Of a stretch of DNA of 64,000 nt, positions 1 to 9,723 are shown in pieces. The DNA lies in NCBI RefSeq assembly GCF_035825295.1, contig NZ_JAYMGI010000002.1, positions 6,958,001-7,022,000 of the forward strand, written 5' to 3'. Made by a program: the position numbers and the translations under genes. Under the pieces are notes generated by a model. It did no database searches and had not been told where the DNA came from. It was given only the letters and a program-made list of their open reading frames with translations. Position 1 is the stretch's first letter. Each line of letters begins with the position of its first letter. The stretch comes from Actinacidiphila sp. DG2A-62. Its GTDB lineage: Bacteria; Actinomycetota; Actinomycetes; Streptomycetales; Streptomycetaceae.

Positions 1-1350
1 GGCGCGACCCGCGCGGCCGTGGTCGCCGCCGTGGCGACCACCGCGCTGGGCGGCGCCGTGGTCGTGGCGGCCCCGGCCGGCGCCACCGCCTCCGTCAGCG
101 GGACGCTCAGCGCCGCCGCGGCGGGCGGCACGCACGCCGCGCTGCCGGCCGCGCCGCTGCGGCTGACCCGGACGCAGATCCTGGCCCGGGCCGAGACCTG
201 GGTCCGGGCCAAGGTGCCGTACAGCATGACCGCGTACTGGAAGGACGGCTACCGGCAGGACTGCTCCGGCTTCGTCTCCATGGCCTGGGGCCTGGACGCC
301 AACGCCTGGACCGGCGACCTGCGGGACTACGCCGTGCGGATCGGCAAGGACGCGCTGCGGCCCGGCGACGTCCTGCTCTTCCACAACGCGGCCGACCCCC
401 GGCTCGGCTCGCACGTGGTGCTCTTCGGCGGCTGGACCGACGCCTCGCACACCCACTACACCGGCTACGAGCAGACCCGGCCGGGCACCCGGGTGCGCAC
501 GACGCCCTACGCGTACTGGACCAACTCGGCGCGCTACGTGCCGTACCGCTACAAGTACCTGGCCGCGACCGCCGCGCAGGGCCCGGCGGCCGGAAACGCG
601 TACCCGGGCGCCAAGGCGTTCGGTCCGGGCGCGGACAACGCCTACGTCACCCGGCTGGGCACCATGCTCGTCGGTCGCGGCGCCGCGCGGTTCTACGCGT
701 CCGGCCCCGGGCCGAAGTGGAGCAGGGCGGACCGGGACGCCACCGCGGCCTTCCAGCGCGCTCAGGGCTGGACCGGCGCGGACGCGGACGGCCTGCCCGG
801 TCCGACCACCTGGACGTACCTGGTCGGCCACCGCGGCAAGGACATTCCTGCGGCGCCGGGAGGCGCGGCCGGGAAGAAGCCCGCGGCGAAGAAGCCGGCG
901 GGCACCAAGCCGGCGGGGACGAAGCCGGCGGCGGCGAAAGCCGGCGCGGGGAGAACCCGTGCGGTGACGCCCGGTGTGACGCCCGGTGTGACGGCAGCAG
1001 GTGCGACGGGAGCCGGCGCGCCGCAGGCCGGTGCGGTGCGTGCCGCCGGACCGGGGGCCGCCGCTCCCGTGGCGGTCGCCGCCGCGGCCGAGCCCGCTCG
1101 GGACGGCGGCGTCCCGGCCTATCCCGGCGCGGGGGTCTTCCGGCCGGGGCACGGCGGGGACGCGGTCCTCGCGCTCGGCCGCCGGCTCGTCGCCAAGGGC
1201 TTCGGCGGTCACTACCGGACCGGCCCCGGCCGAGCGTGGACCGAGGCGGACCGGCGCAATGTCGAGGCGTTCCAGCGCGCCCAGGGCTTCTCGGGGCGCG
1301 ACGCAGACGGCCACCCCGGCCCCGAGACGTGGAGGCGACTGTTCGCGTGA
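1..1350 (+). CDS. Secreted NlpC/P60-like hydrolase with two C-terminal peptidoglycan-binding-like repeats (5' end outside window)
   Basis: Probably a secreted peptidoglycan hydrolase. The frame is open from base 1; the first in-window start is GTG 19, but it lies inside a hydrophobic Ala/Val signal-peptide-like stretch, so the true start is probably upstream. Counting from GTG 19, a DCSGF motif (Cys about 82) and a SHVVLF motif (His about 132) fit the Cys-His pair of NlpC/P60 or CHAP-like enzymes. A Lys/Ala/Pro linker (about 275-360) separates two similar modules (about 197-272 and 367-443), each with an AFQRAQG-like core and a DADG-PGP-TW end, as in peptidoglycan-binding domains. The exact hydrolase family is inferred. 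The next gene starts 7 nt after the stop. Confidence 0.82.
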   Translation, partial: GATRAAVVAAVATTALGGAVVVAAPAGATASVSGTLSAAAAGGTHAALPAAPLRLTRTQILARAETWVRAKVPYSMTAYWKDGYRQDCSGFVSMAWGLDANAWTGDLRDYAVRIGKDALRPGDVLLFHNAADPRLGSHVVLFGGWTDASHTHYTGYEQTRPGTRVRTTPYAYWTNSARYVPYRYKYLAATAAQGPAAGNAYPGAKAFGPGADNAYVTRLGTMLVGRGAARFYASGPGPKWSRADRDATAAFQRAQGWTGADADGLPGPTTWTYLVGHRGKDIPAAPGGAAGKKPAAKKPAGTKPAGTKPAAAKAGAGRTRAVTPGVTPGVTAAGATGAGAPQAGAVRAAGPGAAAPVAVAAAAEPARDGGVPAYPGAGVFRPGHGGDAVLALGRRLVAKGFGGHYRTGPGRAWTEADRRNVEAFQRAQGFSGRDADGHPGPETWRRLFA

Positions 1351-1357
1351 TGCTCTC

Positions 1358-2425
1358 GTGACCCCACCGGTCCCTTCGATCCCCCCACCCGGCGTCGCCG
1401 CCGCGACCGCCGCGACCGCCGCGTCCGTGCCCTCCGACGCCGCCGACACGCTGCGGCTGCCCGCGGCCCACCCGCCGGGCGACCCGGAGCCCGACCCGGA
1501 CTGCGCGGAGGCCGCCGCGCCCGCCGAGCGGCAAGGGCCGTGCCTGCCCGGCTGGGCGGCGGTGCTGAGCCTGGTGGCCGCCGCGGGCGCGGCCGGCTGG
1601 CTGGTGGGGCAGGCCGGCCTGCTGCCGATCACGCCGGTGTGGCCGGACGAGCTGCCGCGCCCGCCGCGCACCGGAACCGGCCCCGGCCTGTGGAGCGGCC
1701 TCGGCGTGCTCGCCGCGGTGGCCGTCTTCGTGCTGTGCGGGCTGACCCGCAGCCGTGCGGGCAGCGTGTGGGTGCTCACCCGCTGCGGCGCCTACCGCGG
1801 CACCGTGCGCCGCACCGGGCTGCTGTGGATCAGCCCGCTGCTGCGCCGCCGCCGGCTCGACGTCACGCTGCGGCACTGGCGCAGCCGCCCGGTCGACGCG
1901 GTCGACGCGCACGGCACGCCGATCCAGGTGACGCTGCTCGTGGTGTGGCGGGTCAGGGACAGCGCACGGGCCGCCTTCGCGGTCCACGACCACCGGCGCT
2001 TCCTGCGCGAGACCGTCGAGGCGGCCCTGGCCCGGGCGGTCTCCCGGCACCCCGCCGACGACTTCCGCGGCCAGTCGCCCACCCTGCGCGACTGCGACCG
2101 GCTCGCCGACGAACTGCGCCGGCTGATCGCCGACGCGGTGCGCCCGGCCGGCCTGGAGGTCTTCTCCGCCACGCCGGTCAGGATCGACTACGCGCCCGAC
2201 GTGGCGCCGGTCATGCGCCGGGCCCGGATCGCCGCGCTCGACGCCCGGCAGCGCAAGGCGGTGCTGGACGACGCGCTGGCCGCGGTGGCCGAGGCGGTGC
2301 GCGGCATCTCCGAGCGGGGCCTGGCGGACCTGGACGACTACGAGCGCAAGGCGCTGGTACGCGATCTGACGGTGAGCCTGCTCTCCCACCCCGCGCCCCC
2401 GGCGGCCGGCGCGAGGCTCAACTAG
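1358..2425 (+). CDS. SPFH/Band 7 domain membrane protein
   Basis: About 355 residues from GTG 1358, the first start after the preceding stop at 1350; the short spacing suggests co-transcription. After a Pro/Ala-rich N-terminus there are two hydrophobic segments (about 63-85 and 111-130). The SPFH/Band 7 fold follows: conserved RPVDAVDAHGTPI and LLVVWRV strands, then an alpha-helical tail rich in Ala, Arg and Glu. Family members scaffold membrane microdomains; the role here is unknown. Convergent with the following GNAT gene, with 82 bp between their ends. Confidence 0.75.
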   Translation: MTPPVPSIPPPGVAAATAATAASVPSDAADTLRLPAAHPPGDPEPDPDCAEAAAPAERQGPCLPGWAAVLSLVAAAGAAGWLVGQAGLLPITPVWPDELPRPPRTGTGPGLWSGLGVLAAVAVFVLCGLTRSRAGSVWVLTRCGAYRGTVRRTGLLWISPLLRRRRLDVTLRHWRSRPVDAVDAHGTPIQVTLLVVWRVRDSARAAFAVHDHRRFLRETVEAALARAVSRHPADDFRGQSPTLRDCDRLADELRRLIADAVRPAGLEVFSATPVRIDYAPDVAPVMRRARIAALDARQRKAVLDDALAAVAEAVRGISERGLADLDDYERKALVRDLTVSLLSHPAPPAAGARLN

Positions 2426-2507
2426 GGCCGCCGACCGGCGTCGGCGTCGACGCGGGTCGGCGGGGCCCCGGCCGGCGCCGTGACCCGGCCCGCAGCCGGG
2501 GCCGGGC

Positions 2508-3460
2508 TCAGGCAGCCGTCGCGGGCTTGGCGAGCGGCGCGTCCCGGGAGATCTCGCGGAAGCCGACGCCCTGGTAGAGGGCGCGGGCCGCGGGGTGCCC
2601 GGGCGCGCCCGCGCACGCCACGGTCGCGTGCCGCGCGCCGGCCGCGCGGGCCAGGCGCATCCCGTGCAGGAGCATCGCCCGCGCGAGCCCCCGGCGCCGG
2701 TGGCCCGGGTGGGTGCCGACCGGCTCGAACTCCACGGTCGCGTTGACCTCGTCCAGCCACATGATCGTCGAGCAGGCCATGGTGCCGTCCGCGCCTCGAC
2801 CAGCACGTGCAGATCGCCGCGGTAGGCGGCGGTGGCACGTACGCCCTCGTAGGACTCGGCGGTGTACGGCGAGGGCGCCCACGCGTCCTGGTGGGCGCGG
2901 ACGGCGGCCTGCGGACCGGCCTCGTCGGCGGTGCGGAAGCGGTAGCCGTGGGGGAGTGCGGGCTGTTCCAGGTCGGTCAGGTCGCGCTGGTTCAGCTGGG
3001 TCCACGAACCGTGCTCGCCGAGCGCGGCCTCGTCGCTCACGTACCCGTGGGCGGCCCACCGCTCCAGCCCGAAGGCGTCGGCGGCGCTCGGCAGCACGGT
3101 GCGGGTCAGGCCCGCGGCCACCTCGTCGTACCAGCCGATCACCTCGTCCACCAGGCCGGCCCGGCCGGGGTCGATCTGGTACGCCAGATACGCCTGGCCG
3201 ACCTCCTTGACCGAGCCGTCGCCGCGGGTCAGCCGGTGCGGGAGCACCGCCCAGGCCCAGGCCGAAAGGTCCCCGTCGGCCGGCCACAGCCGGCGCCGCC
3301 AGCTCGGGTCCAGCGTGGCGTGCCCCTTGCCCCAGTTCCAGGCCAGTTCGCCGTACGACGCGTCGCTGGTCACCAGGTCCGGCCGGGCGGCGGTGACCCG
3401 CTGCGCCAGGCCCTGCATGAGCCGCAGGTCCGTGGCCGTCACGTGCTGGGCGTTCGCCAT
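2508..3460 (-). CDS. GNAT family N-acetyltransferase (one-base frameshift)
   Basis: About 317 residues if repaired. The start is the ATG at 3460 (MANAQHV). The N-terminal part is a weak GNAT-like domain. The C-terminal half, in another frame, carries the acetyl-CoA binding core: a VEFEPVGTHP strand, a RRRGLARAML loop (the Q/RxxGxG/A motif) and an ALYQGVGF helix-strand. The frame changes between LHVLVEA and DGTMACS at about 2793-2800, and one added base restores it. Substrate unknown. No slippery heptamer is present, so this is a sequence error or a recent lesion. Confidence 0.7.
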
Positions 3461-3599
3461 GGCAGGCCACTGTGCCAGCGGCCGGTGCGCCGCGTCGAAC
3501 CGTTTTCGCCGCACCCCGGCCCGTCCGCGGGCGGACCCGGCCGCCGTCCGTCCGCCGCCGGAGAAGCCGGAGGAGCAGGAGAAGCCGGAGTCAACGCAC

Positions 3600-3639
3600 C
3601 GGGCCCGGCCCCCCGTCGCTCGACGGAAGGCCGGGCCCG
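3600..3639 (-). terminator. GC-rich stem-loop after fadB
   Basis: Perfect 11-bp arms (3600-3610 and 3629-3639) around an 18-nt loop, about 47 nt beyond the fadB stop. No U-run follows, which is usual for streptomycete terminators. Confidence 0.5.
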
Positions 3640-3685
3640 GCCCGTACCACTGCGGCTGTCGCTGGGAAAGCCGCGTGCCGAGGGC

Positions 3686-5821
3686 CTACTCCGGCACGCT
3701 GGCCACGCCCGGCGCGAGGAACGGCTTGCCGTTGACCCGCTGCGAGACGCCCTCGCGGTCCAGATACGGCGTGATGCCGCCCAGGTGGAACGGCCAGCCC
3801 GCGCCGGTGATCAGGCACAGGTCGACGTCCTGCGCCTCGGCGACGACGCCCTCGGCCAGCATCAGCCCGATCTCCTGCGCCACCGCGTCCAGCACCCGCT
3901 CGCGCACCTGCTGCTCGGTCAGCACGGTGTCGCCCTGCTTCAGCAGCGCCGCGACCTCCGGGTCCAGCTCCGGCGTGCCGGAGTCGTAGACGTAGAAGCC
4001 GCGCTTGCCGGCCTTCACCACCGCCGCGAGGTTCTCCGAGACGGTGAAGCGGTCGGGGAAGGCGCGGTGCAGCGTCTCGGAGACGTGCAGGCCGATCGCC
4101 GGGCCGACCAGCTCCAGCAGCACCAGCGGCGACATCGGCAGGCCCAGCGGCTCGACCGCCTTCTCCGCGACCGCGACCGGCGTCCCCTCGTCGATGACGT
4201 TCTGGATCTCGCCCATGAAGCGGGTCAGGATGCGGTTGACCACGAACGCCGGGGCGTCCTTGACCAGCACCGCGGTCTTCTTCAGCTTCTTGGCCACCGC
4301 GAACGCCGTCGCCAGCGAGGCGTCGTCGGTGGCGTCCGCGCGGACGATCTCCAGCAGCGGCAGCACCGCGACCGGGTTGAAGAAGTGGAAGCCGACCACC
4401 CGCTCGGGGTGCTCCAGCTTCTGCGCCATCTCCGAGACCGACAGCGAGGAGGTGTTGGTGGCCAGGATCGTCTCCGGCCCCACCACCGCCTCCAGCTCGG
4501 CGAAGACCTGCTGCTTGACGCCCAGCTCCTCGAAGACCGCCTCGATCACGAAGTCCGCGTCGCCGAACGCCGCGGCCTTGTCCAGGTGGCCGGTGACCAG
4601 GCCCTTGAGCCGGTTGGCCTTGTCCTGGCCGATCCGGCCCTTGCCGAGCAGCTTGTCGATCTCGCCGTGGACGTAGCCGACGCCCTTGTCGATCCGCTCC
4701 TGGTCGATGTCGGTCAGCACGACCGGCACCTCCAGGCGGCGGGCGAACAGCAGCGCCAGCTGCGAGGCCATCAGACCCGCGCCGACCACGCCGACCTTGT
4801 TCACCGGGCGGGCCAGCGACCGGTCCGGCGCGCCGGCCGGCCGCTTGCCGCGCTTCTGCACCAGGTTGAACGCGTAGACGCCGGCGTGCAGTTCGCCGCC
4901 CATGATGAGATCGGCCAGCGCCCGGTCCTCGGCCTCGAAGCCGTGCCGCAGGTCGCCGCCGCGGGCCGCGTCGATGATGTCCAGCGCGCGGTAGGCCGCC
5001 GGCGCGGCGCCGTGCACCTTGCCGTCCGCGATCGCCCGGCCGCGGGCCACCGCCCGGTCCCAGGCCTCGCCGCGGTCCACCTCGGGGCGGACCACCTCGA
5101 TCTCGCCCCTGAGCACCGCCGAGGTCCAGGCGAGCGACTGCTCCAGGAAGTCCGCCGCCTCGAACAGCGCGTCGGCGATGCCCAGTTCGTGCACCTGCGC
5201 GCCCTTGAGCTGGCGGTTCTGGTTGAGCGAGTTCTCGATGATCACGGTGACCGCGCGGTCGGCGCCGATGAGGTTCGGCAGCAGCGTGCAGCCGCCCCAG
5301 CCGGGCACCAGGCCGAGGAAGACCTCGGGCAGCGAGAAGGCCGGGACCGAGGCCGACACCGTGCGGTAGGAGCAGTGCAGGCCGACCTCGACGCCGCCGC
5401 CCATCGCGGCGCCGTTGTAGTACGCGAACGTCGGCACCGCGAGCTGCTGGAGGCGCTTGAACACCTCGTGGCCGCCGCGGCCGATGGCGAGCGCGTCCTC
5501 GTGCCGCTTGAGCAGCTCCACGCCCTTGAGGTCGGCGCCGACCGCGAAGATGAACGGCTTGCCGGTGATGCCGACGCCGACGATCGCGCCCTCCGCGGCC
5601 TCCTTCTCGACCTGGTCGATCGCGGCGTCCAGGTTCGCCAGCGACTGCGGGCCGAAGGTGGTCGGCTTGGTGTGGTCGAAGCCGTTGTCCAGGGTGATCA
5701 GCGCGAACCGCCCGGCGCCGCCCGGCAGGTCCAGGTGGCGTACCTGGGCCTTCGTCACGACCTCGCCGGGGAACAGCTCCGCCGCGCCCCTGAGCAGTTC
5801 CTGGGTGCCCTGCGTGCTCAC
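3686..5821 (-). CDS. fadB: Beta-oxidation multifunctional enzyme: enoyl-CoA hydratase / 3-hydroxyacyl-CoA dehydrogenase
   Basis: 711 residues from GTG 5821, which overlaps the fadA stop as GTGA. Residues about 1-310 form a crotonase domain, including GNAMGGGVEVGLHC-type oxyanion sequence (here NGAAMGGGVEVGLH) and LPEVFLGLVPGWGG. From about 340 a Rossmann domain begins with VGVVGAGLMAS. It continues with FFNPV and the 3-hydroxyacyl-CoA dehydrogenase C-terminal domains (DAPAFVVNR; LPMSPLVLLELVG). It hydrates trans-2-enoyl-CoA and oxidises L-3-hydroxyacyl-CoA with NAD+, passing 3-ketoacyl-CoA to the thiolase. Size is normal for FadB/FadJ. Cytosolic alpha subunit of the complex, translationally coupled to fadA. 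Confidence 0.93.
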   Translation of the reverse strand: MSTQGTQELLRGAAELFPGEVVTKAQVRHLDLPGGAGRFALITLDNGFDHTKPTTFGPQSLANLDAAIDQVEKEAAEGAIVGVGITGKPFIFAVGADLKGVELLKRHEDALAIGRGGHEVFKRLQQLAVPTFAYYNGAAMGGGVEVGLHCSYRTVSASVPAFSLPEVFLGLVPGWGGCTLLPNLIGADRAVTVIIENSLNQNRQLKGAQVHELGIADALFEAADFLEQSLAWTSAVLRGEIEVVRPEVDRGEAWDRAVARGRAIADGKVHGAAPAAYRALDIIDAARGGDLRHGFEAEDRALADLIMGGELHAGVYAFNLVQKRGKRPAGAPDRSLARPVNKVGVVGAGLMASQLALLFARRLEVPVVLTDIDQERIDKGVGYVHGEIDKLLGKGRIGQDKANRLKGLVTGHLDKAAAFGDADFVIEAVFEELGVKQQVFAELEAVVGPETILATNTSSLSVSEMAQKLEHPERVVGFHFFNPVAVLPLLEIVRADATDDASLATAFAVAKKLKKTAVLVKDAPAFVVNRILTRFMGEIQNVIDEGTPVAVAEKAVEPLGLPMSPLVLLELVGPAIGLHVSETLHRAFPDRFTVSENLAAVVKAGKRGFYVYDSGTPELDPEVAALLKQGDTVLTEQQVRERVLDAVAQEIGLMLAEGVVAEAQDVDLCLITGAGWPFHLGGITPYLDREGVSQRVNGKPFLAPGVASVPE

Positions 5822-7038
5822 TTGGCCGCTCCCTCGAAGTGCGGGTTCTCCCAGATGACCGTGCCGCCCATGCCGAACCCGACGCACATGGTGGTGATGC
5901 CGTAGCGGACCTGCGGCTGCTCCTCGAACTGCCGGGCCAGCTGGTTCATCAGCCGCACCCCGGAGGAGGCCAGCGGGTGGCCGAAGGCGATCGCGCCGCC
6001 GTACTGGTTGACCCGCGGGTCGTCGTCGGCGATGCCGTAGTGATCGAGCAGCGACAGCACCTGGACGGCGAACGCCTCGTTGACCTCGATCAGGCCGATG
6101 TCGTCGATGCTCAGGCCGGCCCGGGCGAGCGCCTTCTCGGTGGCCGGGATCGGGCCGATGCCCATCACCTCCGGCTCGACGCCCGCGAAGGCGTACGAGA
6201 CCAGGCGCATCTTCACCGGCAGGCCCAGCTCGCGGGCGACGTCCTCGGCGGCCAGCAGCGAGGCGGTGGCGCCGTCGTTGAGGCCGGCCGCGTTGCCCGC
6301 GGTGACCCGGCCGTGCGGGCGGAACGGGGTCTTCAGCCCGGCCAGCTGCTCCAGCGTGGTGCCCGGGCGCATCGGCTCGTCGGCGGTCGCCAGACCCCAA
6401 CCGGTCTCCCCGGCCTCCTCGTTGGTGCGGCGGATCGCGATCGGCACCAGGTCCTGCTGGATCTTGCCGTTCGCGTACGCCTTCGCCGCCTTCTCCTGGC
6501 TGCGCACCGCGTACTCGTCGGAGCGCTGCCGGGTCAGCCGCGGGAAGCGGTCGTGCAGGTTCTCCGCGGTCATGCCCATGAACATCGCGGACTCGTCGAC
6601 GAGCTTCTCCGACACGAAGCGCGGGTTGGGGTCCACGCCCTCGCCCATCGGGTGCCTGCCCATGTGCTCCACGCCGCCGGCCACCACCACGTCGTACGCG
6701 CCGAAGGCGACGCCGCCCGCGGTGGTGGTCACCGCGGTCATCGCGCCGGCGCACATCCGGTCCACGGAGAAGCCGGGCACCGTGGTGGGCAGCCCGGCCA
6801 GGATGCCCGCGGTGCGGCCGAGGGTCAGGCCCTGGTCGCCGATCTGGGTGGTGGCGGCGACCGCGACCTCGTCGATCCGGGCGGGGTCCAGGTCCGGGTT
6901 CCGCCGCAGCAGCTCCCGGATGCACTTGATCACCAGGTCGTCGGCGCGGGTCTCGTGGTAGATGCCCTTCGGGCCCGCCTTGCCGAACGGGGTACGGACG
7001 CCGTCGACGAAGACGACGTCCCTCGCGGTACGAGGCAC
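5818..7038 (-). CDS. fadA: Acetyl-CoA C-acyltransferase (3-ketoacyl-CoA thiolase)
   Basis: 406 residues. GTG 7038 is chosen because AGGAG lies at 7044-7048, 5 nt upstream; an in-frame ATG at 7077 has no ribosome site. Thiolase signatures are all present: nucleophilic Cys in VDRMCAGAMT (about residue 96), GGVEHMG, NEAFAVQ, the GHP His motif, and the C-terminal CVGFGMGG with the acid/base Cys. It cleaves 3-ketoacyl-CoA with CoA to acetyl-CoA and a shortened acyl-CoA. First gene of the fadA-fadB operon. Confidence 0.94.
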   Translation of the reverse strand: MPRTARDVVFVDGVRTPFGKAGPKGIYHETRADDLVIKCIRELLRRNPDLDPARIDEVAVAATTQIGDQGLTLGRTAGILAGLPTTVPGFSVDRMCAGAMTAVTTTAGGVAFGAYDVVVAGGVEHMGRHPMGEGVDPNPRFVSEKLVDESAMFMGMTAENLHDRFPRLTRQRSDEYAVRSQEKAAKAYANGKIQQDLVPIAIRRTNEEAGETGWGLATADEPMRPGTTLEQLAGLKTPFRPHGRVTAGNAAGLNDGATASLLAAEDVARELGLPVKMRLVSYAFAGVEPEVMGIGPIPATEKALARAGLSIDDIGLIEVNEAFAVQVLSLLDHYGIADDDPRVNQYGGAIAFGHPLASSGVRLMNQLARQFEEQPQVRYGITTMCVGFGMGGTVIWENPHFEGAAK

Positions 7039-7167
7039 GCTGGCTCCTGCTGTATTCGGGAAGCTGGACACCGTCATGCTACTCGCGGGTAACCGATGTG
7101 CACAGCTCCGGTCCCGGAAGCGGCGGAGGTCACACCGCGCGCTGCGGGGACGTGGGGTTACCCAGGG

Positions 7168-8465
7168 TTACGCGGGGGGTGCGGCAGGGGGTGCGGCGGG
7201 CGGCACGGCGGGCGGCGCGGTCTCCGCGGGCGGCGCGGGGCGGGCCCGCAGCGCGGTGGTCAGCAGCGGGGTGACCAGCTGGACCTGCCAGGGGCGCGCG
7301 CCCAGCGAGGTGAGCAGCGAGGCGACCACCTCGGGCCGGCGTCGGCCGGCGGCGCCCAGCAGACCCGGCGCACGGTGTCCGGCGCGATCAGGTTCTCCTG
7401 CGGCAGGTTCAGCTCCTCGGCCAGCGCCGAGACCGCCGCCCTGGCCGCCGACAGGCGCGCCGCGGCCACCGGGTCCTTGTCGGCCCAGGCCCGCGGCGGC
7501 GGGGGACCGGTGAAGGCCGCGGCCGGCTGCGGCAGTTCACGCTCCGGCAGCGCGCGGGCCCGGTCGATGGCCGCCTGCCACTGCTCCAGCTGACGGCGGC
7601 CCATCCGGTGCCCGAAGCCGGGCAGCGCGGCGAGCGCGTGCGCGTTCGGCGGCGACTCCAGCGCGGCGGCCACGATCGCCGCGTCGGTCAGCACCCGGCC
7701 GGGCGAGACGTCCCGCTCGCGGGCGGCGCGGTCGCGGGCCAGCCACAGCTCGCGCACCACCGCGATCTGCCGCCGCCTGCGCACCTTGTGCATCCCCGAG
7801 GTGCGCCGCCACGGATCGACCCGGGGGGCGGGCGGCGGCGCGGCGGCGATCGCCGCGAACTCCTGCAGCGCCCAGTCCAGCTTGCCCTGGACCCGCAGCT
7901 CCTCCTCCAGCGCGTCGCGCAGGTCCACCAGCAGCTCGACGTCCAGCGCGGCGTAGCGCAGCCACGGCTCGGGCAGCGGGCGGGTGGACCAGTCGACCGC
8001 CGAGTGGCCCTTCTCCAGGGTGAAGCCGAGGACGTTCTCCACCATCGCGCCCAGGCCGACGCGGGCGAACCCGGCCGGCCAGGCCAGTTCGGTGTCGAAG
8101 AGCGAGGCGGGGCGCATGCCCAGCTCGGCCAGGCACGGCAGGTCCTGGGTGGCGGCGTGCAGCACCCACTCGGTGTCGGCCAACGCGTCGCCCAGCGCGG
8201 ACAGGTCCGGGCATCCGACGGGGTCGATCAGCGCGGTCCCTGCCCCGGCGCGGCGCAGCTGGACCAGATAGGCCCGCTGCCCGTAGCGGTAGCCGGAGGC
8301 GCGCTCGGCGTCGACGGCGACCGGACCGGAACCCGCGGCGAAGGCTGCGACCACGCCGGCGAGGGCGTCCGGGCTGGCGGTCACCGGCGGGATTCCCTCG
8401 CGCGGGTCCAGCAGAGGGACCGGCGCCGCGTCGGTTCTGGTTGCGGTCTCTCTGGCGTCGGTCAC
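7168..8465 (-). CDS. rnd: Ribonuclease D (3'-5' exonuclease plus HRDC), one-base frameshift near the 3' end
   Basis: About 432 residues when repaired, from GTG 8465. The N-terminal DEDD exonuclease domain shows VAVDAERASG (metal-binding D and E), a central HAATQDLPCL and the C-terminal YAALDVELL motif. A HRDC domain follows (RDRAARERDVSPGRVLTDAAI, about 245-320). RNase D trims the 3' ends of stable RNAs. After RRVCWAPPADAG the frame jumps at about 7337-7346: the other frame reads PEVVASLLTSLGARPWQ, typical of the family tail, and ends at TAA 7168 after a Pro/Ala tail. One base is missing. Upstream of fadA on the same strand. Confidence 0.85.
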
Positions 8466-8624
8466 CTGTCAAGGGTAGCCGTGCGGGGCGTTTCCCGCGG
8501 AGATCCACCGCACAGGCGTCCGCACGGGGCCCCTCACGGGTGTGCGCCGGCGCGCCCGACGGGGCGCGGGGCGGGCGCGGGGGCCGGGTGAGCAGGGGAT
8601 CGTCCCGCCCGCGCGCCCCCCTGC

Positions 8625-8674
8625 GCCGGGGGACGCGAGGGGACGCCGGGGGACACCGGGGGACGCCGGGGGAC
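8625..8674 (+). repeat. Five tandem copies of a G-rich 10-bp unit
   Basis: Unit GCCGGGGGAC, repeated five times (8625, 8635, 8645, 8655, 8665) with single-base variants, in the gap between rnd and the LuxR gene. The regularly spaced G5 runs on the plus strand could form a G-quadruplex. Confidence 0.85.
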
Positions 8675-8753
8675 ATGGCGCGGCGCCCGCCGGGGGAACG
8701 TTCCACCGACGGGCGCCGTGACCCAGCGGGACCGCCGCGGGCGCGGCGGGCTC

Positions 8754-9428
8754 TCAGTGGATGATGCCGGTGCGCAGCGCCACCGCCACCATGCCGGCGC
8801 GGTCGCCGGTGCCGAGCTTGCGGGCGATGCGCGCCAGGTGGCTCTTGACGGTCAGCGCGGACAGGCCCATCGAGACGCCGATCGCCTTGTTCGACTGGCC
8901 CTCCGCGACCAGCCGCAGCACCTCGACCTCACGCCCCGACAGCTCCCGGTAGCCGTTGCCCGGGTGGTGGTGGCCGGGCGCGCCCGGCGGGCGGCGCTGC
9001 AGCCGGGCGGCGGTGGCGCCGAAGGGCGCGAGGCCGGGGCGCCCGGCCAGCGCGCCCGCGGTGTTGCGGGTGCCGGTCACGACGTAACCCTTGACGCCGC
9101 CGGCCAGCGCGTTGCGCACCGCGCCGATGTCGTCGGCGGCCGACAGCGCCAGCCCGTTGGGCCAGCCCGCCGCGCGGGTCTCGGCGAGCAGCGTGAGCCC
9201 CGAGCCGTCGGGCAGGTGGACGTCGGCGACGCAGATGTCGCGCGGGTTGCCGACCCTGGGCCGGGCCTCGGCGATCGACGAGGCCTCGATCACGTCGCGC
9301 ACCCCGAGCGCCCACAGGTGGCGGGTGACGGTGGAGCGGACACGGGGGTCGGCCACGACCACCATCGCCGTCGGCTTGCTGGGGCGGTAGGCGACCAGGC
9401 TCGTGGGCTGCTCGAGAAGGACGGACAC
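8754..9428 (-). CDS. Orphan response regulator with LuxR-type DNA-binding domain
   Basis: 224 residues. GTG 9428 is chosen over an upstream TTG (9485) because AGGAGG sits just 5 nt before it and the conserved streptomycete start SVLLEQPTSLVAYRP follows. The receiver domain has a reduced acidic pocket (VVVADPRV), the putative phospho-Asp in ICVADVHLPDGSG and a conserved Lys in GGVKGYV. The C-terminus is a clear LuxR/GerE helix-turn-helix (YRELSGREVEVLRLVAEGQSNKAI then SALTVKSHLARI). No histidine kinase is adjacent. This regulator is highly conserved in Streptomyces; its targets are not evident. Confidence 0.9.
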   Translation of the reverse strand: MSVLLEQPTSLVAYRPSKPTAMVVVADPRVRSTVTRHLWALGVRDVIEASSIAEARPRVGNPRDICVADVHLPDGSGLTLLAETRAAGWPNGLALSAADDIGAVRNALAGGVKGYVVTGTRNTAGALAGRPGLAPFGATAARLQRRPPGAPGHHHPGNGYRELSGREVEVLRLVAEGQSNKAIGVSMGLSALTVKSHLARIARKLGTGDRAGMVAVALRTGIIH

Positions 9429-9450
9429 CGGGCCTCCTGTGGCAAAAAAG

Positions 9451-9467
9451 GTGACTGAAACGGTCAC
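9451..9467. promoter_or_regulatory. Inverted repeat in the leader of the LuxR gene
   Basis: GTGAC-N7-GTCAC dyad about 23 nt upstream of GTG 9428. A 10-bp palindrome (AGCAATTGCT, 9481-9490) and an unusually AT-rich stretch to about 9545 follow. The promoter probably lies here and the dyad could be an autoregulatory operator. The rest of 9486-9723 shows no gene. Confidence 0.4.
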
Positions 9468-9723
9468 AGTCTCCTTCGGCAGCAATTGCTCCGGCCTTTA
9501 GGGAAAGATCACGATTTGTTGAGTACCAATTCCGGCAAATCGGACGGCCGATCGAACGGGCGGGCGGCCGGGTGAACGCCCGGCCGCGCGTTCGGTCCGC
9601 GCGGGGCGCGTTCACCGGCGCGCATGCCGGCCGCGCGCAGGCGGCGTGAGGGGGTTCGAGGGGCGTGCGCGGGCGTACGCCGTCGGCATCGAGCGGCCCC
9701 GACCGGCGCGACCGGTCCCCGCC

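Noticed and set aside
2807..5905. A 3.1-kb open frame on the plus strand opposite fadB.
   Set aside because: It is the GC-driven antisense shadow of the fadB/fadA coding region; its composition is His/Gln/Arg-rich and no domain is visible. The same applies to many long frames elsewhere, e.g. 45576-48020.
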